64,000 bases of DNA. Origin: Pleurostoma richardsiae (taxonomy: Eukaryota > Ascomycota > Sordariomycetes > Calosphaeriales > Pleurostomataceae). The DNA is taken from assembly GCA_030052745.1 (NCBI GenBank), contig JANBVO010000001.1:1302001-1366000 (forward strand), read 5' to 3'. Positions 45,391-55,870 of this stretch are shown one piece after another. The notes beneath the pieces were generated by a model. The model had not been told where the DNA came from and did not search any database. It was given only the letters and a program-made list of their open reading frames with translations. A program made the position numbers and the translations under genes. The stretch's first letter is position 1; each line of letters opens with the position of its first letter.

Positions 45391-47721
45391 ATGGTTGCCG
45401 ACGACAGCGGTTTCTACGAGTCCGACGATCAATCTGCGATGTCGCCAGATCGGACTTCGATGCTCTCTCGCGGCTCGACCGCCGTGGGCTCAGTAGCGCG
45501 CTCCGCCGTCGAATTCGCGGCGCAGGCAGAGAAGCTGTCCTACGAGAAGCCGGACGGTGGTGTGGCGCACGATGTCGCCGTCGAGGCCGAGTTTGTCACG
45601 CCTCATGATCCCGTGGTCGTCACGTCGGAAGGGAACAGACTCCCTGGTGTGCCCCTACCCGAAGCACACAAGCTGAATATCTTGAGGGACGAATTGGAGG
45701 AAGGGGGCGCTGAAGGCTCCGGCGTGAAGCACGGGAAGAGAACGGAAGCGAGCAGGAGTGCCGAGAGGGTTGGCATGAAGGAAGAGAAAGAGGAGGAGGA
45801 AGAGCGCAAAGTCCGTGTCCCGTCGCGAAACGGCCGGGCGCTGCAGAAGTCCCAGGAAGGGTCATTACGGCGGCAAATGCCCCCTTCTCACACCAACCCA
45901 TTATTTCCACCATTGCCTCTTTATGGGCCCCCGACTCTTCTGCGCGATCTACAGTGTCATCTGTTCCGGGTGTCCTCCTGGTTCCTCAGCCTGGCGTTCC
46001 TTGCCGTCATCGTGCTAGGTGCACTTTTCACTAGCATACCTCCTCTGTTGCATCGGGCGTGGTTACGGGTAACCGGCCGAAACCCCGATGCGCGGCGACC
46101 TTTCTACGAGGAGGAGTTGAAGAGGGACGCGGCGAGAAAAGCACAAGAGAGGGCTTGGAAGCGGAGACGTTCGCAGGAGCGCCTCAACGGAGACAAGGAG
46201 GGCACCGCGCAGGATAATGACAACTTCCCCCCTACCGAGGGCGGACCTGATCCTATCAAGTGCGACGTGGGATATTATGCGCGCCGCGTTGGCCTCGATG
46301 TCGAAGAATTTCAGGTCCAGACGGAGGATGGCTTCATCATCGATCTATGGCACGTTTTCGACCCGAAAGAGTACACCGCCCTCCCTGAAGAGGAGAGAAA
46401 ACACAGAGGGCCGGACCTCTTCAAGGGCGACAAGCGGAGGACGCCGGAGGATGATGGGGACAAGAACCACAAATTCCCCGTCCTGCTGATCCACGGTCTC
46501 CTGCAGAGTGCAGGTGCCTACTGCGTCAACGACGACGAGTCGCTGGCATTTTATCTCTGCAAGTCTGGTTACGACGTCTGGCTGGGAAACAACCGTTGCG
46601 GGTTCAACCCGAAGCACGTCCTGCTCGAGTACTCCGACCCGCGGATGTGGTGCTGGAACATCCGCCAGATGGGCGTCTTCGACCTGCCCGCACTCACCTC
46701 CCGCGTGCTGTACGAGACCGGCTTCGAGAAGATCGGGCTCATCTGTCACTCACAGGGCACTACCGAGACTTTCGTCGCCCTCGCAAAAGAACAGCGCCCC
46801 GACCTGGGCGAGAAGCTGACGGTGTTCTGCGCGCTCGCTCCAGCGGCGTACGCGGGGCCGCTGATCGGCAAGATGTACTTCAAGTTCATGCGCGTCATCA
46901 CGCCGGCCATGTTCCGTCTCATGTTCGGCATACACGCCTTCATCCCCTTCATGATGGACATGCACGCGCTGCTCCCACCCCGGCTGTACGGCTGGCTGGG
47001 CTACAAGGTCTTCTCCTTCCTATTCAACTGGACGGATGCGCGGTGGGACCGCGGCCTGCGCAATCGCATGTTCCAGTTCGCGCCCGTCTACGTCAGCTCC
47101 GAGTCGATGCGCTGGTGGCTGGGACGGGAGTGCTTCGCGCGGCACAAGTGCATCCTGTCCACCAAGGAGGAGTGGCGCGCCGAGGAGCGCGAGGACAACG
47201 AGGCGGCCGCGAACGGGGGCGCGCGCGAGAGCCGCGAGAAGGCCGAGGCGAAGACAGAGGCCGAGGCGCACAAGACTGGGGAGGGCGCGCACGTCGCCGA
47301 GAAGGGGGTTGGGAGCACCCACCGGAAGCCGCGCGGCTCCACGGCGTGGTACAACGAGCAGGCGCCGCCGTTCGCGCTGTGGATCGCCGGCAACGACGAC
47401 CTCGTCGACGGCGAGAGGCTGCTGCGGCGGTTCGAGCGCGGGCGGGAACCGCACGTGCGGCTCGTGCACAAGAAGGTCATCCCGGATTTCGAGCACCTGG
47501 ACGTCATCTGGGCGATGGACGCCGTCGACCAGGTCTTCACAGAGGTGCGGGAGGTGCTGTGGAAGACGTGCGACGTGCGGCACCAGTGCCGTGTGCCGAG
47601 GGGGTGCGAGGACGTCGAGGCGTGGGCGCCAGAGCCGGAGAAAGAGGAAGGAGGGCAGGAGGAGGAAGACCAGGGGCAGTCGAGCAGCAGCAGCGAGGAT
47701 ACCCCGGCTGGATGGGCGTGA
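45391..47721 (+). CDS. Membrane-anchored steryl-ester-hydrolase-type lipase (Yeh1/Tgl1 family)
   Basis: Single exon of 776 residues from ATG 45391; the open frame begins nine bases earlier without an ATG. Residues 1-185 are acidic, Ser-rich and probably cytosolic. One hydrophobic span lies at about 192-215 (SWFLSLAFLAVIVLGALF). The alpha/beta-hydrolase-associated lipase region follows, with VGLDVEEFQVQTEDGFIIDL and LLIHGLLQSAGAYCVNDDES. GYDVWLGNNRCGFNPKH comes next. The nucleophile elbow is LICHSQGTTE with Ser454; the usual Gly or Ala two before the Ser is Cys. The acid is probably in WIAGNDDLVDGERL and the His in PDFEHLDVIWAMD. A charged Ala/Glu/Lys insert sits at about 590-645, and the C-terminus is acidic and Ser-rich. 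Yeast relatives release sterols from steryl esters at lipid droplets or the plasma membrane. Confidence 0.87.
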   Translation: MVADDSGFYESDDQSAMSPDRTSMLSRGSTAVGSVARSAVEFAAQAEKLSYEKPDGGVAHDVAVEAEFVTPHDPVVVTSEGNRLPGVPLPEAHKLNILRDELEEGGAEGSGVKHGKRTEASRSAERVGMKEEKEEEEERKVRVPSRNGRALQKSQEGSLRRQMPPSHTNPLFPPLPLYGPPTLLRDLQCHLFRVSSWFLSLAFLAVIVLGALFTSIPPLLHRAWLRVTGRNPDARRPFYEEELKRDAARKAQERAWKRRRSQERLNGDKEGTAQDNDNFPPTEGGPDPIKCDVGYYARRVGLDVEEFQVQTEDGFIIDLWHVFDPKEYTALPEEERKHRGPDLFKGDKRRTPEDDGDKNHKFPVLLIHGLLQSAGAYCVNDDESLAFYLCKSGYDVWLGNNRCGFNPKHVLLEYSDPRMWCWNIRQMGVFDLPALTSRVLYETGFEKIGLICHSQGTTETFVALAKEQRPDLGEKLTVFCALAPAAYAGPLIGKMYFKFMRVITPAMFRLMFGIHAFIPFMMDMHALLPPRLYGWLGYKVFSFLFNWTDARWDRGLRNRMFQFAPVYVSSESMRWWLGRECFARHKCILSTKEEWRAEEREDNEAAANGGARESREKAEAKTEAEAHKTGEGAHVAEKGVGSTHRKPRGSTAWYNEQAPPFALWIAGNDDLVDGERLLRRFERGREPHVRLVHKKVIPDFEHLDVIWAMDAVDQVFTEVREVLWKTCDVRHQCRVPRGCEDVEAWAPEPEKEEGGQEEEDQGQSSSSSEDTPAGWA

Positions 47722-49782
47722 TGGCTTATTGGGAATATACCTGGTTGGACGGATCATGGAAGCATGGAGTTCAAGAGCACACACACTGTCTTTCTAGACA
47801 CGCCTGGGGGGAGCATTGTCATTTGCGCAATGCGTTAGATATAAGTACCCTAATCACATACAAAAGTGTCATTAGAATTCCCTCGACGCCTCATGTCCTT
47901 TGTTTCGCCTATACGGAACTTCTACGCTTCGTGATCGTCGGTCGCTCCTAGAGACTTCTTCTCCACGGAAGATTTCCTCCGTTTGTCTCGGAGGCTCATC
48001 AACACGAGAAGCGTTGGCCCCGGCGTGGAGAAACTGGGCCACCTTGGCAGCCGCCACATGCATGTGTGGGGCAGAAGCAGCGAGCAATCAGTTTCACGAT
48101 CTCTGTTAAACCACCACTGACAAGCCAGACTGAGCGAGGACGTCGGTCAAGCTTACTATACAGGACAGGGGAGCCTGTGGAGATCAACGAGCCTAATGCA
48201 GGTGACAGGAGAACACGGTTGCGCGTACAGGAGCTACACCGATAGAGCGCACGTCCTTCCAGAAGCCCCGCGCAAAATGTTTCGTTTCATCACGACATCA
48301 GAAGAAAGGAGCACAAGAGAAAAGTGGTGACTTGGTGTTTCAGACAAGCGCGCCAGGTCAAGCCGCGCGCCGGGAATGGGGTGTGGCGTAACCAGGGGTT
48401 CCTTTGAGAGGCTGTTCTAGCCGGACCGGGAGGACCAGGGGCCCTGAGCCAATCGGGCGCCGGAATGACAAAAGGGGGCTGAGGACCCCAAACCTCCAGT
48501 CTGCGCGGCCTCGAACGGCTTGCACGCCTCCTCTGGAATGCGAGACCCTAATCCGCGTGCCTGAGTGGCCGACCTGCGCCATGCTCGGGCTCATCCCTAT
48601 CTGCGCTACCGTTGTGACCTGGAAAATTCTGCTGTCACTATTTCCCTTCCCACCTGCGTGCCCTCTTCTCCGTTATACGAGGGGGAGGGGCTGGGCCAGT
48701 TGGGTCTCGCGATGCCCCTGACGGGCGGATCTGGGCTGCGTCGATCATCGGACTGATCAGATCACTGCCGGGCGGCACTGACGGCACTGACGGCACTGGC
48801 AGGCGCCTCAGGTCTCTTTCGTCTCTTGTCATTCCCCCGTTCGTCCCAGCCTGGTCTTACTATGCATGGATATCCCCCGAACCGTGGAGAGAAGGTCGTC
48901 GAGGGGAAGCTGGCACGACGCCGTCTGACTGGCGGGATGATCTCGTTCGGTAATCTCCTCGAGTACGGAGCGCCCGTCGAACAGGTTGCACACCTCCGGA
49001 CGCCGCGTCGCGTCCAGAAGAAGCATGGGCAGATGGCCCGAATAGTCGCGGGCCCAGTTCTTGCGGTCTAGTGTAGGGTGCTCCGTACACTAGAGAAGCC
49101 TCATGCTTCCTACCTCCCCCGCCTCTGCGAGCTATCAGGGATGGATTCAGAAACATGTCTTTGTCCAGCTTGGAGTCACTCTCGCCCAGTGGTGCACCCC
49201 TGCAAGGGGGTCTAGTGCGGCTCACCTCCACCGGCCCCCCCTCCGAGCCAGAATGGTATATGAGCCTTTGCATTCCCCGTCGTGGCCAGCCCAAGATGGT
49301 CTGCTCGACGGCTTGACGAAAGGAAGCATAGGACTCGAGGTCTCGTCATCGTCATCTTTCTCTCTTTTCTTTGAGCTCCGCTCTCACTCTCCTTGCGTGG
49401 CTGGGACCAACACCATACTTTCCTTAAGATACCCTCACTGTCACTGTATTGCGGTTGTTCAATAGCACCACCCACACAAAGTCCTTTATTCAACGGCCGC
49501 CGCACATTGTCAGGCACAATAACGGCTCTGTCCGTTGAACAACCTTTATCCTTCTGAACAAACAGTTTCATCAGTCTCTCTTTTTATATCAAGTTGGGGT
49601 GCACATATTCGAAGGGGCTCGAACGACTCGAAACCAGTCAAGCTTCCAGCAAACTTCTGATTCATCACACACACAACCCTCTTTGAGACACAACCTAGGG
49701 ACGCAGACGACTTTCTTACAGCGAGTATCTCGAGTCTTACGGCTATCCAGTCTTACAACAGCACTTACAAACTTCAGTCAAG
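47722..49782. other. Spacer between the lipase and GH16 genes
   Basis: About 2.1 kb. It has a 9-bp tandem (GGCACTGAC, about three copies) at 48774-48799, and GTACGGAG/CTCCGTAC words at 48963-48970 and 49081-49088. The last 250 bp (49540-49782) contain TTC-, ACA- and CTT-rich sequence typical of a leader. No supported gene. Confidence 0.55.
48774..48799 (+). repeat. 9-bp minisatellite GGCACTGAC
   Basis: Two exact copies of GGCACTGAC and a third partial copy (GGCACTGG) in tandem. Short and isolated, in non-coding sequence. Confidence 0.8.
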
Positions 49783-50886
49783 ATGGTCCGCTCAGGAACG
49801 GCCTTCGCGTTTGGGGCACTCCTCGCCGCAGGGCATCTCACTCAGGCATCCTACCTCCTCCAGGAGACCTATGATGCCACCAACTTCTTCAGCTCCTTCG
49901 ACTTCTTCAACGGTTCCGACCCGACCAACGGCTTCGTCCAATACCAGTCTGCGGCCGGGGCTGCGGCGAACCTCCTCGCTGGTTACTCCTCAGACCAGGT
50001 CTACCTCGGCGTAGACTATAAGACACAAAACCCCACGGCAGGGCGCGACTCGGTGCGGGTGACATCCAAGCAGGCCTTCAACAAGGGTCTCTTCATCGCG
50101 GACATCACTCACATGCCCGTCGGCTGCGGTGTGTGGCCGGCCTTCTGGTTCTTCGGCCCCAACTGGCCAAGCTCAGGGGAGATCGATGTCATCGAAGGAG
50201 TCAACTCGCAGCAGACCAACGCCGTCACACTCCACACCAGCTCCGGGTGCACTATGTCAAGCACCGGCTCGCTCGCATCGACCAGCGCGCTCTCCTCGGA
50301 TGGTGACTGCAACGCGGGCAACGGCAACCTGGGCTGCTCGTCCTCGACGACGGACACGTCCAACTACGGTGCAGGCTTCAACGCCATCGGTGGCGGAGTC
50401 TACGCCATGGAGTGGACCACCTCCGCCATTTCGGTGTGGTTTTTCCCACGGGGCAGCGCCGAGTGCGACGCACTGAGCGGGCAGAACGGCACCAGCCTCA
50501 CCAACAGCACCACCCCCACCAACGGCATCACTCCCGCCAACGTCACGGTGTCCGCCACTAACAGCAGCTCCTCCGGCGTCGACCCGTCGGCCTGGGGCAC
50601 GCCGCTGGTGACATTCGTGGGCGGGAGCACCTGCGACATCGAGTCGCACTTCGCCAATCAGAACATGGTCTTCAACATCGCGCTGTGTGGCGACTGGGCC
50701 GGCGAGGTCTTCAGCCAGGACGCGACGTGCTCGGCGCTGGCGTCGACGTGCGACGAGTACGTGGCGGCCAACCCGTCCGCGTTCGAGGACGCCTATTGGC
50801 TGATCAACAGCGTCAAGGTGTACGAGGACGTGGCGACCGGGTCGGCGACGAGGAGGGCCAGGACGGTGAGGAGGTTCAGCTCGTGA
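49783..50886 (+). CDS. Secreted GH16 endo-beta-1,3(4)-glucanase-like protein
   Basis: Single exon of 367 residues with ATG at 49783. Residues 1-22 form a signal peptide (GTAFAFGALLAAGHLTQA). The family signature is SGEIDVIEGVN, where Glu133, Asp135 and Glu138 form the ExDxxE retaining-glycosidase motif with nucleophile and acid/base. Aromatic residues of the cleft are seen in GCGVWPAFWFFGPNWPSSGE and YAMEWTTSAISVWFFPRG. An Asn/Ser/Thr-rich loop at about 240-270 carries several N-glycosylation sequons. There is no clear GPI tail; the C-terminus is short and basic. It probably cuts mixed-linkage or beta-1,3 glucan in the fungal wall or in plant material; the exact linkage cannot be read from sequence. 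Length fits fungal mixed-linked glucanase-type GH16 enzymes. Confidence 0.9.
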   Translation: MVRSGTAFAFGALLAAGHLTQASYLLQETYDATNFFSSFDFFNGSDPTNGFVQYQSAAGAAANLLAGYSSDQVYLGVDYKTQNPTAGRDSVRVTSKQAFNKGLFIADITHMPVGCGVWPAFWFFGPNWPSSGEIDVIEGVNSQQTNAVTLHTSSGCTMSSTGSLASTSALSSDGDCNAGNGNLGCSSSTTDTSNYGAGFNAIGGGVYAMEWTTSAISVWFFPRGSAECDALSGQNGTSLTNSTTPTNGITPANVTVSATNSSSSGVDPSAWGTPLVTFVGGSTCDIESHFANQNMVFNIALCGDWAGEVFSQDATCSALASTCDEYVAANPSAFEDAYWLINSVKVYEDVATGSATRRARTVRRFSS

Positions 50887-52052
50887 GACGGGCGTCTATG
50901 AGCAGGGTCTGTGGCGACATGTACATAAGGCGGTCGGTTCTAGGCATAGAACGATGGTAAGGACTTATGAATGACGAAGCGTTTTGGCCAAGGGAAACGC
51001 AAGGAAGGACATCACGAACGGTGCGACAGGCACTGTTTTGGTTACGCTCGAAAGCAGAGAAAAGATACCTACTCACTCATCTTGCATCAGGACCCTCGGC
51101 AAACACGACTACGAGGCGGGTTTGCATTTTTGTTTCATTGTACATACGAACTTCAGGGATTTCAAGGCCTGGCTTTGTCTAGAGGCGTTTTCATTGAATG
51201 GCAGTTTGCCTTTATGACACCACACTCGTGACTCCTTGATTGACGCGAAGCGCGTCTCTCTCTGACTGTGACATGTGCACTTCTTCTCATCCAATAGACC
51301 GTACTCCGTAAAGACATATCGTAACCACTCTGTCCACCCTGTCTATCGACCACAATCCTCTAGTGACTTGGTTTCTAAGGTTACATTGGCAAGAGCCACG
51401 ATTTCCGACTCCAATCAATCCCTGGGAGATGATACGGATCATCGTCTCCCCACAGAGACCTCAATTAATGGGTCCTCACAGGCTCTCCGCGGCGGGTCTG
51501 AAAGTCAGCTCTCGACAAAATTGACAGGGGAGCTGGCGGTGCTACATAAGCACGGTTCGGGATCCGCCGTTCAACAACGTAACCGCCTATCAAAGGCGCC
51601 CAACAGGGCCGCTGGTCTAGTGGTATGATTCTCGCTTAGGGTCTTTAAAACCCCGAGCCAATATGCGAGAGGTCCCGGGTTCGATCCCCGGGTGGCCCCT
51701 TCTTTTTCTCTTTTCACCCATCTGGCTTCTCAACTTCTTTTTTGACTTGTCCCCTTCACTCACCTCCTGGATCGTGTTCATGTGGCTCATGCGTCGTAAC
51801 GTGTACTTTCTATTCTTCGTAGTAGATTCGACTGTTCCCGTGTTCGCAGATAGGGGCATCCAATACCGTGATTGACATGTCTTCCGGTTGTTGTACTCTT
51901 CAGCATCCTTCGGCTCGATTCTTCCACGCTTTGTGTTCGAGAACTCGAAAAAATCGAGTTGGAAGTGCTTGATGCTTGAAATGATACATATGAATTGCTC
52001 GTCTCCCATCTTATAGACCGCATCGTGAAATATTCAAAAAGCAAACCACACA
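50887..52052. other. Spacer containing the tRNA-Pro gene
   Basis: About 1.2 kb between the GH16 gene and the convergent GH125 gene. Apart from the tRNA at 51606-51699 and a GTACTCCGTA word at 51301-51310, nothing is recognised. A minus-strand frame across 51617-52009 overlaps the tRNA and is not credible. Confidence 0.65.
51606..51699 (+). tRNA. trnP-AGG: tRNA-Pro(AGG) with a 22-nt intron
   Basis: Acceptor GGGCCGC (51606-51612) pairs with GTGGCCC (51692-51698) through one G-U pair; 51699 is discriminator C. The anticodon stem CTCGC (51631-51635) pairs with GCGAG (51665-51669). The loop is TTAGGG then T, with anticodon AGG at 51638-51640. A 22-nt intron (51642-51663) interrupts after position 37, the standard place for nuclear tRNA introns. 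The T arm is CCGGG-TTCGATC-CCCGG, containing a perfect B box. A T-run within 51700-51706 (TTCTTTTTC) serves as Pol III terminator. All stems form, so the gene looks functional. Confidence 0.96.
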
Positions 52053-54074
52053 TCACTGCCAACTCCTCCCGAGCAGGCCCCCATCCGGCGCCCCCTGATC
52101 CCGCTCCTCGATCTTGAGTATCAACTCTCCGAGCAGCCCGTTAGCCCACCCGAACCAGCTCCTCGTGAAGTCCTTCTCGTTCCACGAGTTGACGCTCTCG
52201 TGCACCACCCCGGCCCCGCTCGTCGAGTCCAGCACCATCCCCAGCTGCCTGCCCACCTCCTCCCGCACCTCCTCCTCCCCCTCCAGCCCGGCGTCCGGCT
52301 CGTACGCCGTCAGCGCCGCCACGATGGCCGCCATCGGCCACGCCTTGCCGGGCCCCAGGTGCGGCCCACCCACCGCCGAGATGGCGGGCCCCCGCGCGAA
52401 GTACGGGTTCGCCCCGCTCAGCGCGAACCGCCGCGTGTTGCGGTAGACCTGCGCGAGGTCGCGCCGCCGCAGGTCCTCCGGCAGCTCCAGGGACGACTCG
52501 GCGTAGCCGAAGAGCGGCATGGCCAGCAGCGAGGGCACGTTGGAGTCGTCCATGAGGTTGACGCCGCCGTAGCCGTCGCACTCGTACGCGAAGATGTCGC
52601 CGAACTCGCGGTGCGGCACCACGGCGTCCTTGTCGATGCCGCGGCGCACGCCCACCGCGAACTCGCGCATCTCGGCCGTCAGGCGCGCGGGCAGGTCCCC
52701 CGGCAGCCTCTCCATGATCAGCGACGCCTCCTCCAGGTACTTGGCCCACATCATGTTGGCGGGCACCAGCAGCTGGAAGATGGTGGCGTCGTCCGAGGGC
52801 CGGAACGCCGTGCGCACCATGCCGTTGGACCTGACCGGGTTGCCCAGCCCGTCGTTGGTCAGCGTCTCGCTGCCGCGGTTCGTCCACCCCGTGAACGTCC
52901 ACGCCGACGGCAGCACCTTGCCCTCCTCGTCGTAGGTGCCCTCGCGCATCGCGCCCGCGGCCTTGACCGCCGCCTGCACCGCCTCCACCCAGCCGTACCG
53001 GCCGAAGAAGTCCAGGTCGCCCGTCTTGGCGTAGTAGCCCGCCGAGATCTGCAGGAAGCTCGCGAGGCTGTCCAGCTCCCACTTGCAGTCGAAGACCCGC
53101 ACCGGGTCGTACGGCGGCATGGGCCGGTTGTGCGCGTACGCGCCGTTGTGCGTCGGCCTGATGCCGCTCTCCGCGGGCGGCTGGAAGCTGTGGCAGTACG
53201 GCGAGATGCGGATGTACCGCGCGTGCGCGTTGATCAGCCCCCGCCACAGGCTGGCTAGCGAGCCCGGGTCGTCGGACGCCTCCAGGAAGCGCAGGTAGCT
53301 GTAGACCTGCGACGCCGAGTCCCGCAGCCACATGGCGTCGATGTCGCCCGTGATCACGTACGCCAGCTCCTGGTCCGTCTCGGCCTCCTCGCCCGTGGTC
53401 TCGTTGACCTCCGCCGCGTAGCCGCGCCACTTGATCATCGTGTCGAGTGTGTTGGGGTAGCTGTTCTCGAACAGCCGGTACAGGTCCGGGTCCTTGATCA
53501 CCTCCTTCATGCGCACGATGTAGTCCTCAATCGCCGGGACCGTGAACTTCCGGCACTCCGGCGGCGGGCGGACGAGAGGGAACTGCCGCTTGCCTTCGGA
53601 GAGTGGGCCGGGCATGGTGCGTTGGTAGGCCTCGAAGCCGAGACACTCTGCCGGCGGCGCCGGGATCACCTCTTCTGGTTCGGGTTCTGTCGGGGTCTGC
53701 ACGACGTCGCCGGCGGCTTCGTGGATCTCTGTCGATGGATTTGGAGTGTCAGCCTCTTCGGGTCCGATATCTGCCGGTGTATCGTCCGGCGGATTAGATG
53801 GGATCTGATCATGAATATGATGCTCCGACTCGTCTGGGAGCTCTAGACTCTGCTCAGCTGGGGTTTCGTCGAAGTCTATGGCACCAGCGGTGCTCTCGAC
53901 TAGTTGATCATCTGGCCGCTCGACTTCTGGGAGAGGCATGCCATCCGGCCCAGCAATCGCGGCTCCATTCTGCCACGCCAGGGGCCGAGCGTAGCTGAAG
54001 TACGTTATAACAAGGGTGATAAGGATAGCGACAGTAAGAGTTCTCGACCTGCGATATTGCATAGAGAGCGCCAT
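52053..54074 (-). CDS. GH125 exo-alpha-1,6-mannosidase-like type II membrane protein
   Basis: Single exon of 673 residues with ATG at 54074. A membrane anchor lies at about 11-29 (TLTVAILITLVITYFSYA), followed by an acidic Pro-rich stem to about 140, then a catalytic domain. This is the former DUF1237 (Mug157-like) family, now GH125, whose characterised members remove alpha-1,6-linked mannose by inversion. Conserved blocks are YVITGDIDAMWLRDSASQVY, then FDCKWELDSLASFLQISAGY, WTNRGSETLTNDGLGNPVRSNG and VNLMDDSNVPSLLAMP. HESVNSWNEKDFTRSWFGWA lies near the end. Length and order are those of fungal members. Golgi or ER lumen placement is inferred from topology. MNN10, which builds alpha-1,6-mannose linkages, lies upstream on the same strand. 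Confidence 0.92.
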   Translation of the reverse strand: MALSMQYRRSRTLTVAILITLVITYFSYARPLAWQNGAAIAGPDGMPLPEVERPDDQLVESTAGAIDFDETPAEQSLELPDESEHHIHDQIPSNPPDDTPADIGPEEADTPNPSTEIHEAAGDVVQTPTEPEPEEVIPAPPAECLGFEAYQRTMPGPLSEGKRQFPLVRPPPECRKFTVPAIEDYIVRMKEVIKDPDLYRLFENSYPNTLDTMIKWRGYAAEVNETTGEEAETDQELAYVITGDIDAMWLRDSASQVYSYLRFLEASDDPGSLASLWRGLINAHARYIRISPYCHSFQPPAESGIRPTHNGAYAHNRPMPPYDPVRVFDCKWELDSLASFLQISAGYYAKTGDLDFFGRYGWVEAVQAAVKAAGAMREGTYDEEGKVLPSAWTFTGWTNRGSETLTNDGLGNPVRSNGMVRTAFRPSDDATIFQLLVPANMMWAKYLEEASLIMERLPGDLPARLTAEMREFAVGVRRGIDKDAVVPHREFGDIFAYECDGYGGVNLMDDSNVPSLLAMPLFGYAESSLELPEDLRRRDLAQVYRNTRRFALSGANPYFARGPAISAVGGPHLGPGKAWPMAAIVAALTAYEPDAGLEGEEEVREEVGRQLGMVLDSTSGAGVVHESVNSWNEKDFTRSWFGWANGLLGELILKIEERDQGAPDGGLLGRSWQ

Positions 54075-55462
54075 TGCGATGATGAGCGACGACGACCCGC
54101 AGCACGCGTTGGGAAAAGGAACCAGACGCGATGCTCACGATGCTAACGGCAGAACCATGGTAGAAGAAGGCGGTCGGTGGTGCTCTGCTGTCTCACCTGG
54201 GAGACACAGCTCCCTCGCACTGCAAGACAACGAGGAAATTATCACATCAGGAGAGGACGCCAACCATTCAATCGAGGGACTGCCCGCGATGTCTGGGGGA
54301 ACTTGGCAGATGCCAAAGAGAAGAGGCTATGCACCGGCTATGGCCTCGAACATACCAGCCGACAGACTTTCCTGGAGTCAGTCTCCCTTCCTTCCTTGGG
54401 GGGCCTATCAAGCCATCAAGCCATCAAGCCACCTTCACCCCGGCACGGACGGAGACCCTGCCGCCAAGCCTAGCTTGGCGTTGGGGATGGAATGCCCTCC
54501 TGCGGCTGGAACTTTCGCAAGCCAAGAGCCAAGGCGAGTGTTACAAAAGCAATATTTCTCTCCTACAGGAGACATTGTCGCTGCGTGTCATGCAGTTTAG
54601 AGTTCCCGAGATCCCATTATGGTTTGGGGGGAACACGGCTAGAGCAAATCGGAACCACTGTCTCCCCCCCTCCACGGGGAAATTAATTAAGGCTGTATCT
54701 TACCTGTTTTCTAGAGCGGCAGGTAAAGATCCGACAGAGCTTAGATAACTAGTTAACGTAGAGACCTGGGAGGCCTTGCTGGACAACAACCTGGAAACAC
54801 TTGCCCTGTGCTACGGTCCATTTACACGGATATTGCGACTGAGACTCTCGGCATTACACTACCGGAAGCGACTCGAAGGTCAATGACTTTGATGCGTCTC
54901 TGCCTCCAGTGCTTAAGGCCTATTCGATAACCTTGCTCGCTAAAGATCGCTAAGCTTACATATAAAGAAGCTAGGTGCCAGCCTGGTGGGCTTATGAAAA
55001 GAAACCGCTGAAGCCGGCGATCAGAGCTGCCCTAGAAACACCGCTGGGTTCCTCTCGGATGCACGCGTGTTGTCGACTCGCCATTCATCAGTGCGGGACT
55101 AGCCAACCCGAAAACTCATCATAGGCTGTCCACCAATTAACAATCCACCATGGCAGATGTATTCGGCATGTCTCCCTAGGTAGTCTGCTTACCTGAAGGT
55201 AAATGCGGACGGCAGACACGCTGGTGCCACAACCAGTGCCCCACCTGGCAGTTGACATTGCAGTAGGAGGCTGTGTTGCACCCTTGACAGATACTTCTGG
55301 AGTCCAACAGTCGCACGTTGCAATTCATGCAGGTATTTGTCCGTACGGGAAGATGCGGTGCATGAGGAAGGTTTCTAGCGATGAGTGTTAGCTATCCTCC
55401 ACTACTGTGGCGCGAAGCAATCACTGCTCTTGTCGACGAAACAGTTGCTCTCGTATCGTGAC
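54075..55462. other. Spacer upstream of the GH125 gene
   Basis: About 1.4 kb, including the GH125 promoter. A CCATCAAG tandem (about three copies) is at 54408-54432. From about 54700 to 55150 the sequence is richer in A+T, with scattered TAA/TAG in all frames, and could be old decayed DNA. No supported gene. Confidence 0.5.
54408..54432 (+). repeat. 8-bp tandem CCATCAAG
   Basis: Three near-identical units (TCAAGCCATCAAGCCATCAA, continuing GCC) in tandem in non-coding sequence, about 330 bp upstream of the GH125 start codon. Confidence 0.8.
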
Positions 55463-55870
55463 CTACCCCATACCGATAGCGGAGCCCACGCTATAGGGTT
55501 CTCCGTCCTTGTACTCATCGAGGGCGGTAAGGACCTGTAACTGCTGTGCGATGTTGGGCAGCGTCCGAAGAATGAGACGCATGGTCAAGAGGATTTGAGG
55601 GTGCATGGTCACTCCCAAGCGCAAGGCCATCATACCGAGGAGTATAATCTTCCTCTTTCGATCATCTGGGAGCATATGGTCCAGCGGGTTCGGCTTGAAA
55701 TACTTCTCGAACTCTCTGTCGAGCAGGCCCGAGTTCAGTTTCCCGATAACTTCAACGCGCTCAAAGTCTTGGCAAGTGTAGAGATTGACACCAGCCTCGG
55801 CCTGGATCCTTTTGCACATGTATATGTCGTCTTTGGTCTCGAACAACCCAACCTGCATTGGGAAAGCCAT
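55463..55870 (-). CDS. Small hypothetical protein
   Basis: Open frame of 135 residues with ATG at 55870. The composition is balanced and protein-like, not low-complexity: GLFETKDDIYMCKRIQAEAG, LNSGLLDREFEKYFKPNPL, then LLGMMALRLGVTMHPQILLT. One hydrophobic stretch (IILLGMMALRLGVTM) may be a buried helix. No signal peptide and no recognised domain. The overlapping plus-strand frame (55595-55906) looks equally long but less protein-like. It could be a lineage-specific gene, part of a longer spliced gene, or a relic. No neighbour clarifies its role. Confidence 0.42.
   Translation of the reverse strand: MAFPMQVGLFETKDDIYMCKRIQAEAGVNLYTCQDFERVEVIGKLNSGLLDREFEKYFKPNPLDHMLPDDRKRKIILLGMMALRLGVTMHPQILLTMRLILRTLPNIAQQLQVLTALDEYKDGEPYSVGSAIGMG

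Noticed and set aside
46596-47951. A 451-codon plus-strand frame inside the lipase gene
   Set aside because: Frame-shifted shadow in very GC-rich sequence; the lipase frame carries all catalytic motifs.
51617-52009. A 130-codon minus-strand frame
   Set aside because: It overlaps the well-folded tRNA-Pro gene and contains no recognisable protein features.
52141-53430. Long frames on both strands inside the GH125 gene (352 and 429 codons)
   Set aside because: Gly/Arg/Ala-rich shadows due to high GC at third positions; the GH125 frame has the family blocks.
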